Source: Mya arenaria | Lineage: Eukaryota; Mollusca; Bivalvia; Myida; Myidae | Assembly: GCF_026914265.1 (NCBI RefSeq) | Contig: NC_069130.1 | Span: forward strand, 12,513,700-12,577,699 | Length of the DNA stretch: 64,000 bases | Direction of reading: 5' to 3' | Shown: piece by piece, positions 1-11,300 of the stretch | Position numbering within the stretch: position 1 is the first letter of the stretch | How the letters are laid out: every line of letters starts with the position of its first letter | The notes under the pieces: model-generated | Database searches by the model: none | What the model was told of the DNA's origin: nothing | What the model saw: only the letters and a program-made list of their open reading frames with translations | Position numbers and translations under genes: made by a program

Positions 1-1448
1 AACTGGTACTGAGAGTGGTCGAGTATATATTGTTTTTTCATCCTCTTTAGCTGTCTTTCCCATTTGCTTGTTTTTATTTTTAAACCCTTTATCAAACTCT
101 TTGTCATTGGTCTTTACATCGCCTCCTGCTTTCTCATTCCGTAAACTATATGTCTTTTGATCCTCTGGGAGGATAAGGGTAGCATAGAACGGATCTAAAT
201 GAACCGCTACATGTCCGTGGTGTCTTTTAACAAGAGAACGACAAAACCAATCAAAGGCTCTCGGTCCTCTTTTGGGCAAAATGTTCAAAAATTCCCTGGT
301 TTTGTTGTCCTTTGTATCTTTGGACTAAGAAAATAAATGTATTTGTTACTTTCATGTATGTTGTTTACTTTCAAACATAAAATATTTTTTCCCAATTTCA
401 AGAAAAAAATCCCTTAGTTAATAATTAATGAGATGAAATCAGTCACAAAAAGCCTGGCTTACGACTTTGACCTTGCCCAGGTCACCAGGGCTTTAGCGCA
501 GGAACAATTCATTCGGAACAATTGTTCATTTACAATTATAAATGCATTTATCAGCACTTTTGGGTTCTATACATTATATATATAATTCCACAAGATGTTG
601 CCCAAATTGATGATTTTGTTGTGTATTTGTATTCCTAATATTTGCCAATTATTACACGACTTGAAAAAACAAGTCCCGAATCGACAAAAAGGCCTGAATA
701 TTCTTCCCAAATTTTAAGTTGCAAATTTTTCCCAAAAAATGGACAGAAAAAGCCCTTCAAACAAACCCAAGTAATTATTTGATTACCATATGCTTGCAAT
801 CATTTTGTTTCAAGGCAAAAGGTTTAGCATGTTGTTCTCTATTAGGGCAGAAGGATGCTACCAAACGAGGACAAGGTGAATCACCCTTATGAAACTGCCT
901 ATATATATATATGCACTGTGAATCACCCTTATGAAACTGCCTATATATGTACTGTAAGTATATTTAAGTATCTGGTGTGTACCATTCCGATTTTAAATGA
1001 TATATTAATGACAGATTAATTAAATATATATTTTTTCAGACCTGGCTGTCAAAGATAACATGTTAAAGCGCAAGCATCTATTTTCAACAGGTCCTTTATT
1101 TTGTTGAAAGGATAGCACATGGAAGAGCAAACGGTGGGATGCACAGCAGTTCCATTGCGATACCCTAGCTCTTTTTGAATAGATTCATTGGCTCTATTAT
1201 GTTGTTGCTTTCAGTTATAATACAATCGATTGTTGCAAATTTTAGTTCCAACCAATCAATTTTTTATTATAATGGATCATCGGAACATCACTAATATACA
1301 AATCATAAAGTACCTCAATTTCTTGGCGCATGTTTTCATTAATGATGTTTGATTCCGTCAGGTCATCCAGTATACCATGCAGGTCCGATATCTGCTCCAC
1401 AAGATAGGAGCGATTTGTCCTGAGAATGTCTTTGTGTTTTTTATCCAT
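1..1448 (-). CDS. CARD-domain protein, caspase-2/CRADD type (5' part, cut by window edge)
   Basis: Two coding exons join in phase 0: 1448-1314 (start codon at 1448; exon acceptor at 1477, so 28 nt are 5' UTR) and 324 to beyond base 1 (acceptor AG at 326-325, open to the window edge, 108 codons). The first exon opens MDKKHKDILRTNRSYLVEQI, the first two CARD helices. The second gives FLNILPKRGPRAFDWFC, the 'LPKRGP.AFD.FC' signature of caspase-2 and CRADD CARDs. After the CARD (about residues 1-82) comes a lysine-rich linker ending TRPLSVPV. CARDs of this type mediate homotypic assembly of death-signalling complexes such as the PIDDosome. Whether a caspase catalytic domain follows lies outside the window. 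An initiator caspase is my first guess because the linker continues well past the CARD; a CRADD-like adaptor or other CARD protein remains possible. Confidence 0.85.
658..757 (-). repeat. Interspersed repeat fragment, family shared with 4395-4500
   Basis: Read on the minus strand, this stretch has 'agggctttttctg.cc.tttt.gggaaa' followed by 'gaatattc'. The same order of words occurs on the plus strand at about 4395-4500, next to the assembly gap. It lies in the intron of the CARD gene. Family not recognised; two copies only are visible here. Confidence 0.4.
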
Positions 1449-1479
1449 CTCAAATTTCAGTTTACATTCAACACTCCTG

Positions 1480-2934
1480 AAATACAATGGAAAAACATCT
1501 TTTAATAGGATAACATAATGTAATGGGAATGTTAGACCTAGATCTTAAACAGGAGTTAGGACTTCTGTTGCACGCCGCCTTTCATTACAAAATGATATTT
1601 TTTACTAACTCAGGCATATATTTTTAAAATAAAAATCATAATATATATTTCATAATTATTTCAAAGATAACAATTCTTATTTGACATATGTACATGATGT
1701 TAAAGGGCACACAAGTAAAAATAAAGTACATACAGTTGGCCGTGGTTAACAAAACCAGGCACTTTTCTACCCAGGGAGTTAATAATTATGAAGGCTTTTA
1801 GCTAGGTTTTAAAAATAGCAGAGTGCTGTTAAAAAAGGACAGATTACTATAAGGAAGAAAAGGGGACATTGAGTCAGGGTGTGAAGAATTTTAACATAAT
1901 GAATTTCACAGAAAAGGCTAAGAATTCTGCTTAATTAAAGAAACATAAGATTCTAACTGCCTAATATGTCAAGTTTGTATGTATTTATAACCATATTTCA
2001 AATTTTAAGCCAAACAAAATAAATACTTTTTATCTAAAGGGACTAGTTCATGGTTTGTAAAATGCACTTCAAAGGAAAAAAATAAAATACCATAACGTGA
2101 CAAATCGCTAGGAGTTTTAAAAGTAAGTTACTGACAGCTGGAAACCTTCAACAAATGTTGCCATTTGCTCAAATATTGTCTTTGAAGGACACAATAAGTA
2201 ACCCTAGTAAGCTATTCAGCAAAAGGTTTTAGCATAATTGGTTGATGGACGTTATCATATGATTCTACCAATGTATAAGATGAAGGTTAACTTATCCATC
2301 AGCCTTCATAAAGTTTGTGTGACTGAGTGGTTATAAAGGCGTAGGTTTTCTATTTTTATCCGGACTGTTTTGACATGGCTTCGCTCCCCTATACAACCCA
2401 AACATATTTTTCTCTTTACTTTTTTCTGCAATTTCAGTATCAAAGAGTAAATTACTTATAAAGTAAGTATTTTCAGAAACCAGGAAAGCTCACTTTGTGT
2501 GTCTAAAAACATGAGTGAGTACCTTTAAGAATTTAATTCTATGAAGGCAGGAGGATGCACATTCTGGTCTGCATGAGGGCAGAACGGTGTATTCATAAAG
2601 GGACAGGGTGCATTGCTCAACCTCCTATAACACTCTATAGCTACCAACCTAATTATGTTAACTAAGTACAAGAGTGATACCTCTAAATCTGTAACTGACA
2701 ATAAGAGAGGTTTGCTCCTTAAACTTTTGCAAACAGTCCGCCAAACCTAACACCAACCCAACCATATTACAATATACCCCTCTTTACATACAAAATTGTT
2801 TGCAAGGGTATTATGTTAATGGTTTAAAACTGAAAATGAAATTTCTATACATCCATATGTAATAAATATACAATATCACTGTCAGCATGGTGTCACCTTA
2901 CAGAGAAATGTTATCAAAATATCTATCATTATAA
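1480..2934. other. Intergenic stretch upstream of the CARD gene
   Basis: A+T-rich sequence with no supported exon. At about 2316-2395 there is a weak tRNA-Ser/Leu-like A box (gactgagtggttataaaggcg) followed by a poor B-box match, possibly an old SINE. The promoter of the CARD gene should lie here or beyond, but no element can be assigned. Confidence 0.35.
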
Positions 2935-2938
2935 AGCA

Positions 2939-3430
2939 CATTCCATGCAGTACTAATGATCATTTTATTATAATATTCATTACTGTTTAGGCCACTTAAA
3001 AGCCACATGTTTTCTTAATAAATGTCATTTTAACGATGCATTATTTTGTTAATATATATATATATAATATATTGTTATATATTGTTATATTATTTAGACT
3101 CTAAAAAGAAATACCTGTACCATTGTCTTACTCTCGGTTTAATCATCATTAGTAGATATTTATTATTATTATATACCCATCATAAATCCACACGCAATTC
3201 ATATTGCAAAATATAGTAGTCCGTATTCCATCCAGTGCATTACGGCCGTATTCCACTCTTGTAACGTCACGTCATAACAAGTATCGTTGCGCGATGTTAA
3301 AATGATATCATTAAACAAAATAGTGCGTCGTTAAAATGATATTTATTATGAAAACATGTGGCTTTTAAGTGATCTAACCAGTAATTTTTATTATAATATG
3401 ATTATTAGTACTGCATGTTGATCTGGAATG
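2939..3430. repeat. Long terminal-inverted-repeat element (MITE-like)
   Basis: Arms of about 110-120 bp at 2941-3053 and 3311-3430 are reverse complements at roughly 85% identity by eye. Both contain, in opposite orientation, 'cacttaaaagccacatg' and 'catgcagtacta'. The ~260 bp between them is A+T-rich with a (TA)n tract and no coding potential. The size and long arms suit a non-autonomous DNA transposon. Target-site duplications are not clear, so the superfamily is not assigned. Confidence 0.6.
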
Positions 3431-4586
3431 TCGTATATGTGGAGGCTTGTTCCTCGTGAAATCCGAATCTGCAAAAATCCACTCGAGTCCAATACAACCT
3501 CCCGGATCAAAACCCTATTTTATTAAAATAACTTCTGAAACAAACTGAACAGTGGTAGTACTGTAAATAGTTATTATGTCCAACAAAGTATGTCGAAACA
3601 TGTAAGTTGAATGTCATTCAATCCTAGCACCCAAATACATGTATACTATACAAGGCTATTGAAAAGTATATATAGGATTCCAGGAGTTGTATAGTGTTGT
3701 TCAACGGACTTCAGTTATGAATAAGTGGAGCAAAATATAAATACTGTTTTTCAATATATTTAATAATATGATAAAATATAACAAATAATCAAAATGGGCT
3801 AATACCTATTTATGATTGTTTCAAATTTATATCTATTTATTAACATCTGTCAAACACATGCAACTACTTTTTTTTTTTTCGGCAAGTATTTTGTTTAGGT
3901 GTTACGACTTTTAATATGCTGTTAATCCCATGTATATATTGCTACTTACAATTTTGCTATTTCAATGTAAACAATTATCCTTTAAGATGTGCTCTTGAAA
4001 AAACTAACCATTTTACAGTGGTATGTCAACTAGCGAAACCGTGCGCGTGTGGATTGCCCGTACTGCTGGGAAAACTTATGATGATATCACTGTTTTCAAT
4101 GCTTTAATCAAATTTTGTAATTTGTAATTGTATGCATGAATATGATAACGAACAGCTTTTGTAAATACTTGTTCAAATATTTAATCATTTTAACCTATAT
4201 TCTTATTCTTCCAGGTCACAAGCTCATTGTTATTTTTGATATGTTATCATATGTATGTAATAATAATGTTTGTTATTCATGTCTAAAAATAGCTCATTGA
4301 GCTAATGTTTTTTCTTAACACACACCCAACTTAAAATAAAGATTCTTGTATCTTGAACATTTCTAAACAGGAGCTTACGGCTTATAAAGGCAGAACAATT
4401 CCCACCAGGGCTTTTTCTGCCCGTTTTGGGAAAAAGACCCTCGACATTTTGGGAAATTTTGAGTCGTGAATATTCCTAAATTGGGAAATTTTACAGTTAA
4501 AAAAACAAGCTTTTCAGTCTCCTGTGAATTAGGAAATTTTTATATATTAGTTTCTTTTCCCTTTCAAAGACCTTAAATGGCTGATA

Positions 4587-4686
4587 NNNNNNNNNNNNNN
4601 NNNNNNNNNNNNNNNNNNNNNNNNNNNNNNNNNNNNNNNNNNNNNNNNNNNNNNNNNNNNNNNNNNNNNNNNNNNNNNNNNNNNNN
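4587..4686. other. Assembly gap (100 N)
   Basis: A run of exactly 100 N, the usual placeholder for a gap of unknown size. Apparent reading frames that cross it are meaningless. Left of the gap, 4395-4500 is the plus-strand copy of the repeat also seen at 658-757, a plausible cause of the failed join. Confidence 0.97.
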
Positions 4687-7040
4687 AAGATTTTCCATGT
4701 GTCCAGGAAGAAGAAGATATATAACTCATACATCAAATAGCGCAGAGTGAAACGTGGAACGACTTCATGTCTGGCTCTGTCATCTGGTTTAAATCATAAA
4801 CATTGGGTCGCTGACGCATTAGACTCGTTTATTTCTGTCAATAAGTCAACATTAAAAGGTATGGTACCGTAGTTGTAGAGTTTATTCTATTATCTAATAT
4901 TCAGTTATTTTTTCCAAATATAGACATTCCGCTTCGATGGTTTGTGTACATTGAGGCAAATGAAGAAGTCGAAAATAGTTATTTTTAAAGTTAAGAAATT
5001 GTTATATGCCCCAAAACACCGAGGCAGCTGCCTCAGTGTAGCTACGACACTGATATGTAATGAATTATCATTGAATTTTCCAGTTTATCCCGATGATTTT
5101 TAAAAAATTAGATCTTTTAAATAAGCAAAACCTCCTCCGAAACTTTTTGATGAAAAGACTTTGGTGAATCGGCTCCTAAGGTTCGTAAACCAAGCTATAA
5201 AAGTCTAGACTAGGAGATTGTGGGGTAAGTTATTAAATTCCGTTAAAAATGTCCAAAAGGTGTGTAAAACGGTATAAGACATACTATTTTACAGCTTCAT
5301 TTCGCTTTTTTCTTTAAACTGTTTATACAATTGTTTGTTCATAATGGGTGTTTTATCAAAGTGTTTCATAGTTTTGTTTCACAATAATAATGTTGACTGG
5401 TCCATTCGGATACATGACGCAAAGCGACGTCTATAATCATGCTTACCCTTGTTTTTCCGTGTAATATACCCATTACGAATATTTTTATCTTACACATGTG
5501 TAAGATACCCTATCAGACAGTTTTGATTGGCCAGACTACACAACCGCAAATCCTGCGCCACTCGCCATTGTTTGTAAACAAATGGTTTAAATCCAACATA
5601 CTTACCGTAATAATGAAGCGGAAGGACTTCCGGGAGACAAATGGCTTACGAATCATAGTGCCAGAAAGCATCTTGTTCGAAAACTTTCTGATAACAATGT
5701 TCCGCCAACCAGATAATGCAGATTACTAGTCACAGAAATATCCAGTCAGTCAACAAATACAGCCACTATAGTGACAAACACCACAAGAACATTTCTAACA
5801 TCTCCATCGTGACCAACACAAGCAATATGCAATCAATGCCATTTGCTTGCCAATTTAATCAGCTGTAGGTTACCGAAAACACAAATACGAATTCCGCAGC
5901 ACAGACATCACATTACACATCCCATGGCGGTAGCTACAATAATGAAGGATCAGGGATACTTTTTTATTATGACATTTCTTATGTATCCCTGTAACGCTAC
6001 AACTCTCTACCATTTAACAACGGGCGAAATGATATACTGTAATAATATGCATTGATGTTGAATAATAATGACAATGTTGTTCAATTTTTATCCGACAGTG
6101 ATCTGAACTGGATTAAATTTGTCATTAGAGTTGTTATTTTCACATTTAATATATTATGGGTCACAAATACCCTTATACATGTACACAACCAGTTAGATAA
6201 TTATGTCCCAGATTTACCGATATCAGGATACTTGATAAACAATCGACACTTTAAGTGTTTTATGATAACTTAACATGTTTTTTGGGCATGTTGACATAAC
6301 TTAATATGTTTTTAATAGTAGGCAATAATATTTTCGTAGCAATTTGAATTTATAACGGAGATAATTTCAAAATTGAGGCCGCGAGGATTCTCTGCGCAAG
6401 AACCGCTTGCTACTTTTTGCTGGGATGGTGGACGTCACGACTCTGCCATATTAAAAAAATCGTCAAAAGACTCGTTGACGGCCATTTAGGTGGACTCCCC
6501 ATGGCGGCTAGAACATCATGTTCTCTGGAAACATTCCTGGTGGAAATTAACTTTTTCAACAGCAACATCCATGCAGTATAGAGTAAGGCTTCGCCGTATT
6601 CATCTGCATGTTGTGAAACACCATGTACACCAAGAAAATGCTGCAAAATCATTGTAGAAAGCGACAGCGAATAACTTTTAAATCCGTGCGCACAGAAAAC
6701 TTGACAGACCGATGTAGGTCACATAAACCGCGTAAATGCATGTACTCTGAGTGTGACGTCATCAAATTGTGAACTTATTGTGTTTTTTTGGTTAAAATCG
6801 TTCGTTATTCATGTTGTTGGATATTTTACTACACATTTTTTTTGTATTTGTGACTTGTTAAGCGCTTTATCAGAATTAAAACTTGATAACTGCTAGTTAC
6901 TTTTGTCATTTTAATTTGGAACTATATATATGGCGCATCGTTGACATTCCACTCTGAGTACTTTGGCTGTCAAACAATCGGTTCAGAAAGTGGAACTAAA
7001 TTGGTAATAAAAACACCGTTTTAAGCATGTGATAAAAAAG
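4687..7040. other. Intergenic stretch, little recognised
   Basis: Short open frames between 5439 and 6273 show no domain or codon pattern that I recognise. A consensus CRE palindrome (TGACGTCA) lies at 6754-6761 and a short open frame on the minus strand at 6652-6410 (listed separately). Otherwise no exon, RNA gene or clear repeat was seen. Confidence 0.3.
6410..6652 (-). CDS. Unassigned 80-codon open frame, hypothetical
   Basis: ATG at 6652, stop at 6410; the protein opens MILQHFLGVHGVSQHADEYG. I do not recognise it. In favour of a gene: the stretch is more G+C-rich than its surroundings, and a full CRE palindrome lies about 100 bp upstream of the ATG (6754-6761). Against: it is short, no splice donor or homologous domain is evident, and no poly(A) signal could be tied to it. 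It could be a first exon, a retrocopy or chance. Confidence 0.2.
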   Translation of the reverse strand: MILQHFLGVHGVSQHADEYGEALLYTAWMLLLKKLISTRNVSREHDVLAAMGSPPKWPSTSLLTIFLIWQSRDVHHPSKK

Positions 7041-7186
7041 ATCTGACACGAGTTGTCATTTAATACAAGAATATTATTAAACTCGTCCATGAGAGTTGTT
7101 AGTAAGCTCGCCAGAGGCTCGCTTACTAACAAATTTCATGAACTCGTTTAATAAAATCTTGTATTAAATGACAACTCGTGTCAGAT
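7041..7186. repeat. Fold-back element, ~146 bp
   Basis: An inverted repeat with arms of ~70 nt and almost no loop. The left arm starts atctgacacgagttgtcatt and the right arm ends with its complement. Arm identity is about 88% by eye, with the turn near 'gctcgccagaggctcgc' at about 7106-7122. This is the shape of a fold-back MITE. It would form a long hairpin as RNA or single-stranded DNA. Confidence 0.7.
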
Positions 7187-8179
7187 TCTATATATCTTTT
7201 ATAGTATTATTACTATTAAATATTTAACGCGTTATAAAGACTAAGTGTATACGTATAAAATCTGTGATATGTAACGTTAATTTGATTTCTGTAGCAGACC
7301 TTAAAGCTCTGGGGCCGGTTCCATTAAAGGGTCTCGGTCAAGCGTATAAACGACTCAAATGGCAAAAAGGTTGATTATTTTGTCATGTTTCCAATTGCGT
7401 GATGATTGTTAATACTTGCAATAGTTCGATTCACCCAGAATTGTAGCAAATTAACGAAAATATCACTCTTATATAGATAAATTTACAACTGACATCAACT
7501 AAAAGGGGCTTCTGGCGTTTCCAGCGGAAGCGATTTCGTAGTACCCCCCTCCCCCACCCCCCTTTAAAATCAGCAAATCGTATTATTTGTTTACGTTTAT
7601 TAGTCAATGTTTAAGATGTTTTTAAAATGCATAAAAAACTCCTCATCCCCATTACCAAATTCAGGAGCCGACAGTTGTATCACAATTATATTCATTATAT
7701 GAGCAGTGACATTGAGTCTACATATTTGTGATGATACATTTCTCGGTTAATTTCATTTTAAACTAGCATTGCTTATTGAAATATTCCAAGGATGATCGGA
7801 GATTTTCGGGTTGGTTGTTCGTTAAATGTACGCTCCGATACAAATCAATTGTGATGCTGTTGAAATAAGTACACATAAACGTTGGTTTAACAACCAAGAA
7901 TATGCTCAAGTTGCTCATTGGAACGGTGTAATGAACAAACTGATTTTTGTTTAACTAATATTGAGTCTTATTCCATCTGCGATTTGATCTTTTGTCAGCA
8001 GTCTTTCATCACTGGTTTGCAGATATTTACGCAAACATTTGCGTATTCCAAGACAATTTTTTTTATAAAAAGTTGGAAAAACGGTAACGAAACTCTTTAC
8101 GCCTTTTTCCAATTCTCGTTACGCTTTTACTGAGCGTAAATGGGTGTGCGGTATAGGTTTTATTCCACGCATATTGTAG

Positions 8180-8187
8180 TGACGTCA
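8180..8187. promoter_or_regulatory. Consensus CRE (CREB/ATF site) upstream of the ZXD gene
   Basis: The palindrome TGACGTCA lies 137 bp before the proposed ATG, in a locally G+C-richer stretch (about 8160-8330) that probably holds the promoter and 5' UTR. The site is exact, but its use is inference: the same palindrome occurs at 6754, 34050 and within repeats near 55196 and 55260. Confidence 0.4.
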
Positions 8188-8323
8188 TGTACCGAGCTCA
8201 GATTTGGATAATTCGGAACACGATCGGCTATTTCCGAGCTTGCCGTAGATTACCGAGTAGTTACGATTGAGTTCTTGATTTTATAATGGCGAACCCCATG
8301 TTGGAAAACCGCACGGGGCTGTA

Positions 8324-11300
8324 ATGTCGCTTGAAAGGGGGCCCAAAGAAAATGGCTGCGCCCATGGGCAAAAACACGTCCATGACTCTGAAAATACACT
8401 GACTCTTAATGGCCAGTATTTAACCACAGAATCTCTCGCAGATTGTGAAAGTTCAGTTGCGGATAGGTTAGTGAACCAAGATGGCGTCACAAAGACAGAC
8501 ACAGATGACAATAGTATCTGCGAAAACTTACCCTTTCTCCCTGAGCTTGGGACAGATTGTTTAGATAGTTATGAAAATGCAGTTGTTGAAAATAATGCCG
8601 AATGGTTGAAGGCACGCTGTAAGAATTTTGGCCATTTGGAATTCGACATAACACAGCAGTCTGCCGTGGAAGAAGGCATCGAATTTCCTGTAATAGTTCA
8701 GACCGATGGATTGGTTTCCTCTTCAGCAAGCCAGAGTAGTCGACCGATCACTACGAATACTTCTCAAGGTGCACAGTACGCGACACCATATTTGACTTTA
8801 TCGGGAAACAACATAGCTGTTGCTGATACTTCATGGCAAACAGTTGAACCACTTCCGTCTAGCGCAGTTATTGATAGTCGAACAGGTGTCATAGAAAATG
8901 ATGGCGTTCAAAAACAGCAGATTATATCTTTTGGTAATAGTGAAATAAATCTTGGTGAATTAGATATAAATAGTCTCAAGGCAAATTCCAATATAACAAT
9001 CCAAGATGGTGTGATAACGATCATAGAAAACTCAGATCAAGATACAAGTGAACTAGAAGATGTCTCAAACCAGCATTTGATAGATAATTCATTTAATAAC
9101 GCTAGCGTCTTAAATGGAGGCCAATTGTGTACTGTTAAGCCAAGTATGGAAACTGTTATTTTAGACACTAATAATGTAGCACCAGCACAAACTGTATCAG
9201 AAAGTTTAGCACTGACAACAATTTCAATAGCTACAGATAATATAAGTAATTCTACAAAGATATTAGTGGACACTAGTCAAGGGCGTCAGCTCTATCATCT
9301 GAATATATCAGACTTAAAGAAACTGCAAAATGCAGGTACCCCAGTCTCAAATTCCAGTTCAAGCGATTCGACTACAAATCTCCCATCATGTGTTCCAAGT
9401 AAGTTTAATTTATTATTAGAAGCTACTCACAGTTACTGATTATCTTTTATTAAACTCAGTTAACATGGCGTTGGTTGTCATTTAACTATTCAATTGAACA
9501 ATAAAGGGTTTATATTTTGTCAATAATTAATAGCAAATGGTTGTATAATCCAATAGATAACTTTGACCACTTCTTTCAAACAACTTTTGGCTCTGACGAG
9601 TGACCTGGCGGATATTGATATCATTTCAACTTTTACATAAATTGGTGTACATGCTTAATGAATGACATATATTGTTCTGTTCACAGGTTATATCCTGCTA
9701 GCAAATCCAGCAAAGGACAAAGAAGACCTGAAAGAGACGACAGTCATACAACCTCAGGTATAGCAAGACCTTAACAAAAAAACGTGCTTTCAACCAGTTA
9801 CCACAAATATTTTTTATACCCCCACAAACGAAGTTTGAGGGGGTATATAGGAGTGAGCTTGTCGGTCGGTCGGTCGTTCTGTCTGTCAGTCTGTCGGTTT
9901 TCATGGTTTCCGGACGATAACTCATGAAAGGCTAGACAGATTTGAAAAAATTTTGGTACACAGGTGTAACATCAGAAGATACAGGCCAAGTTCGATATTG
10001 GGGCTGGTGGGGCCAAGGTCAAGGTCACTGTTACTAAAAATAGAAAAATGGTTTCCGGACGATAACTCATGAAAGGCTTGACAGATTTGAAAAATTTTGG
10101 TTACACAGGTGTAACATCAGAAGATACAGGTCAAGTTCGATATTGGGGCTGGTGGGGTCAAGGTCACTGTTACTAAAAATAGAAAAACGGTTTCCGGACG
10201 ATAACTCATGAAAGGCTTGACAGATTTGAAAAAAATTTGGTACACTGGTGTAACATCAGAAGATACAGATCAAGTTCGATATTGGGGCTGGTGGGACCAA
10301 GATCAAGGTCACTGTTACTAAAAATAGAAAAACGGTTTCTGGACGATAACTCATGAAAGGCTTAACAGATTTGAACAATTTTGGTACACAGGTGTAACAT
10401 CAGAAGATACAGATCAAGTACGATATTGGGGCTGGTGGGGTCAAGTTCACTGTTACTAGAAATAGAAAAATGGTTTCCGGACGATAACTCATGAAAGGCT
10501 TGACAGATTTGAACATTTTTTGGTACACAGGTGTACATTTCCGAAGATACAGGTCAAGTTCGATATTGGGGCTGGTGGTGCCAAGGTCAAGGTCACTGTT
10601 ACTAAAAATAGAAAAATGGTTTCTGCTTCATAACTTTAATTGGGCATGAGATATTGTGATGAAACTTGCTGTATAGCCAGCCTCTGTGAAGACAATGCTT
10701 GTGATTGAAAATGGGGCCAGTGGAGTAAAGGTTTTTGTGCACTGTTACGAAAATAGAAAAACGGTTTCCGGACAAACAATACATGCATGATAAAAGAAGA
10801 TGCAGTGTGCAGTAACCTTGGGAGTTATGGCCTCTTTTCAAAGGAATGGTTTGCCATTCCTGTGTCCAGGCGGCATTTGGGGGTATTCGTCACTCCTGTG
10901 ACAGCTCTAGTTTCTGCAGTATCAAATATGTTGCAAAGGGTTGTAATAATGCTGTTCTGTTTAAAATGAACATTACAACCAGATCAATTACATGTGTATA
11001 TATACATATATTTATAAGGCCTAAAAATAATAGGTTTGTTTGTTTACGGCTTTGGAAAAATGGTTTGGTACTTGAGGGATTCTTTTATTTTTGTTTGCAT
11101 GGTCAACAGTACATCAAATTTACGATGATTCTTCTCATTTTAGATCAGAATTACATACATATTCCATTTGAAAACTCCTTTTCACCCTTTTTAATCACTT
11201 TTGTTTAAATTTCTTGACCTAATTTTTAGCTCTACTGGCCAAAGGCCAGAATAGCTTATGCGATGGTAATGTGTCCGTAGTATGTGCATCTGTGCGATCG

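Noticed and set aside
2316-2395. A tRNA-Ser/Leu-like gene or SINE head
   Set aside because: Only the A box is convincing; no sound B box or stems.
4497-4736. Minus-strand open frames crossing the N gap
   Set aside because: Most of the frame is undetermined sequence.
5439-6273. Chain of plus-strand open frames upstream of ZXD
   Set aside because: No domain, no consistent splice sites linking them, A+T-rich composition like the spacer.
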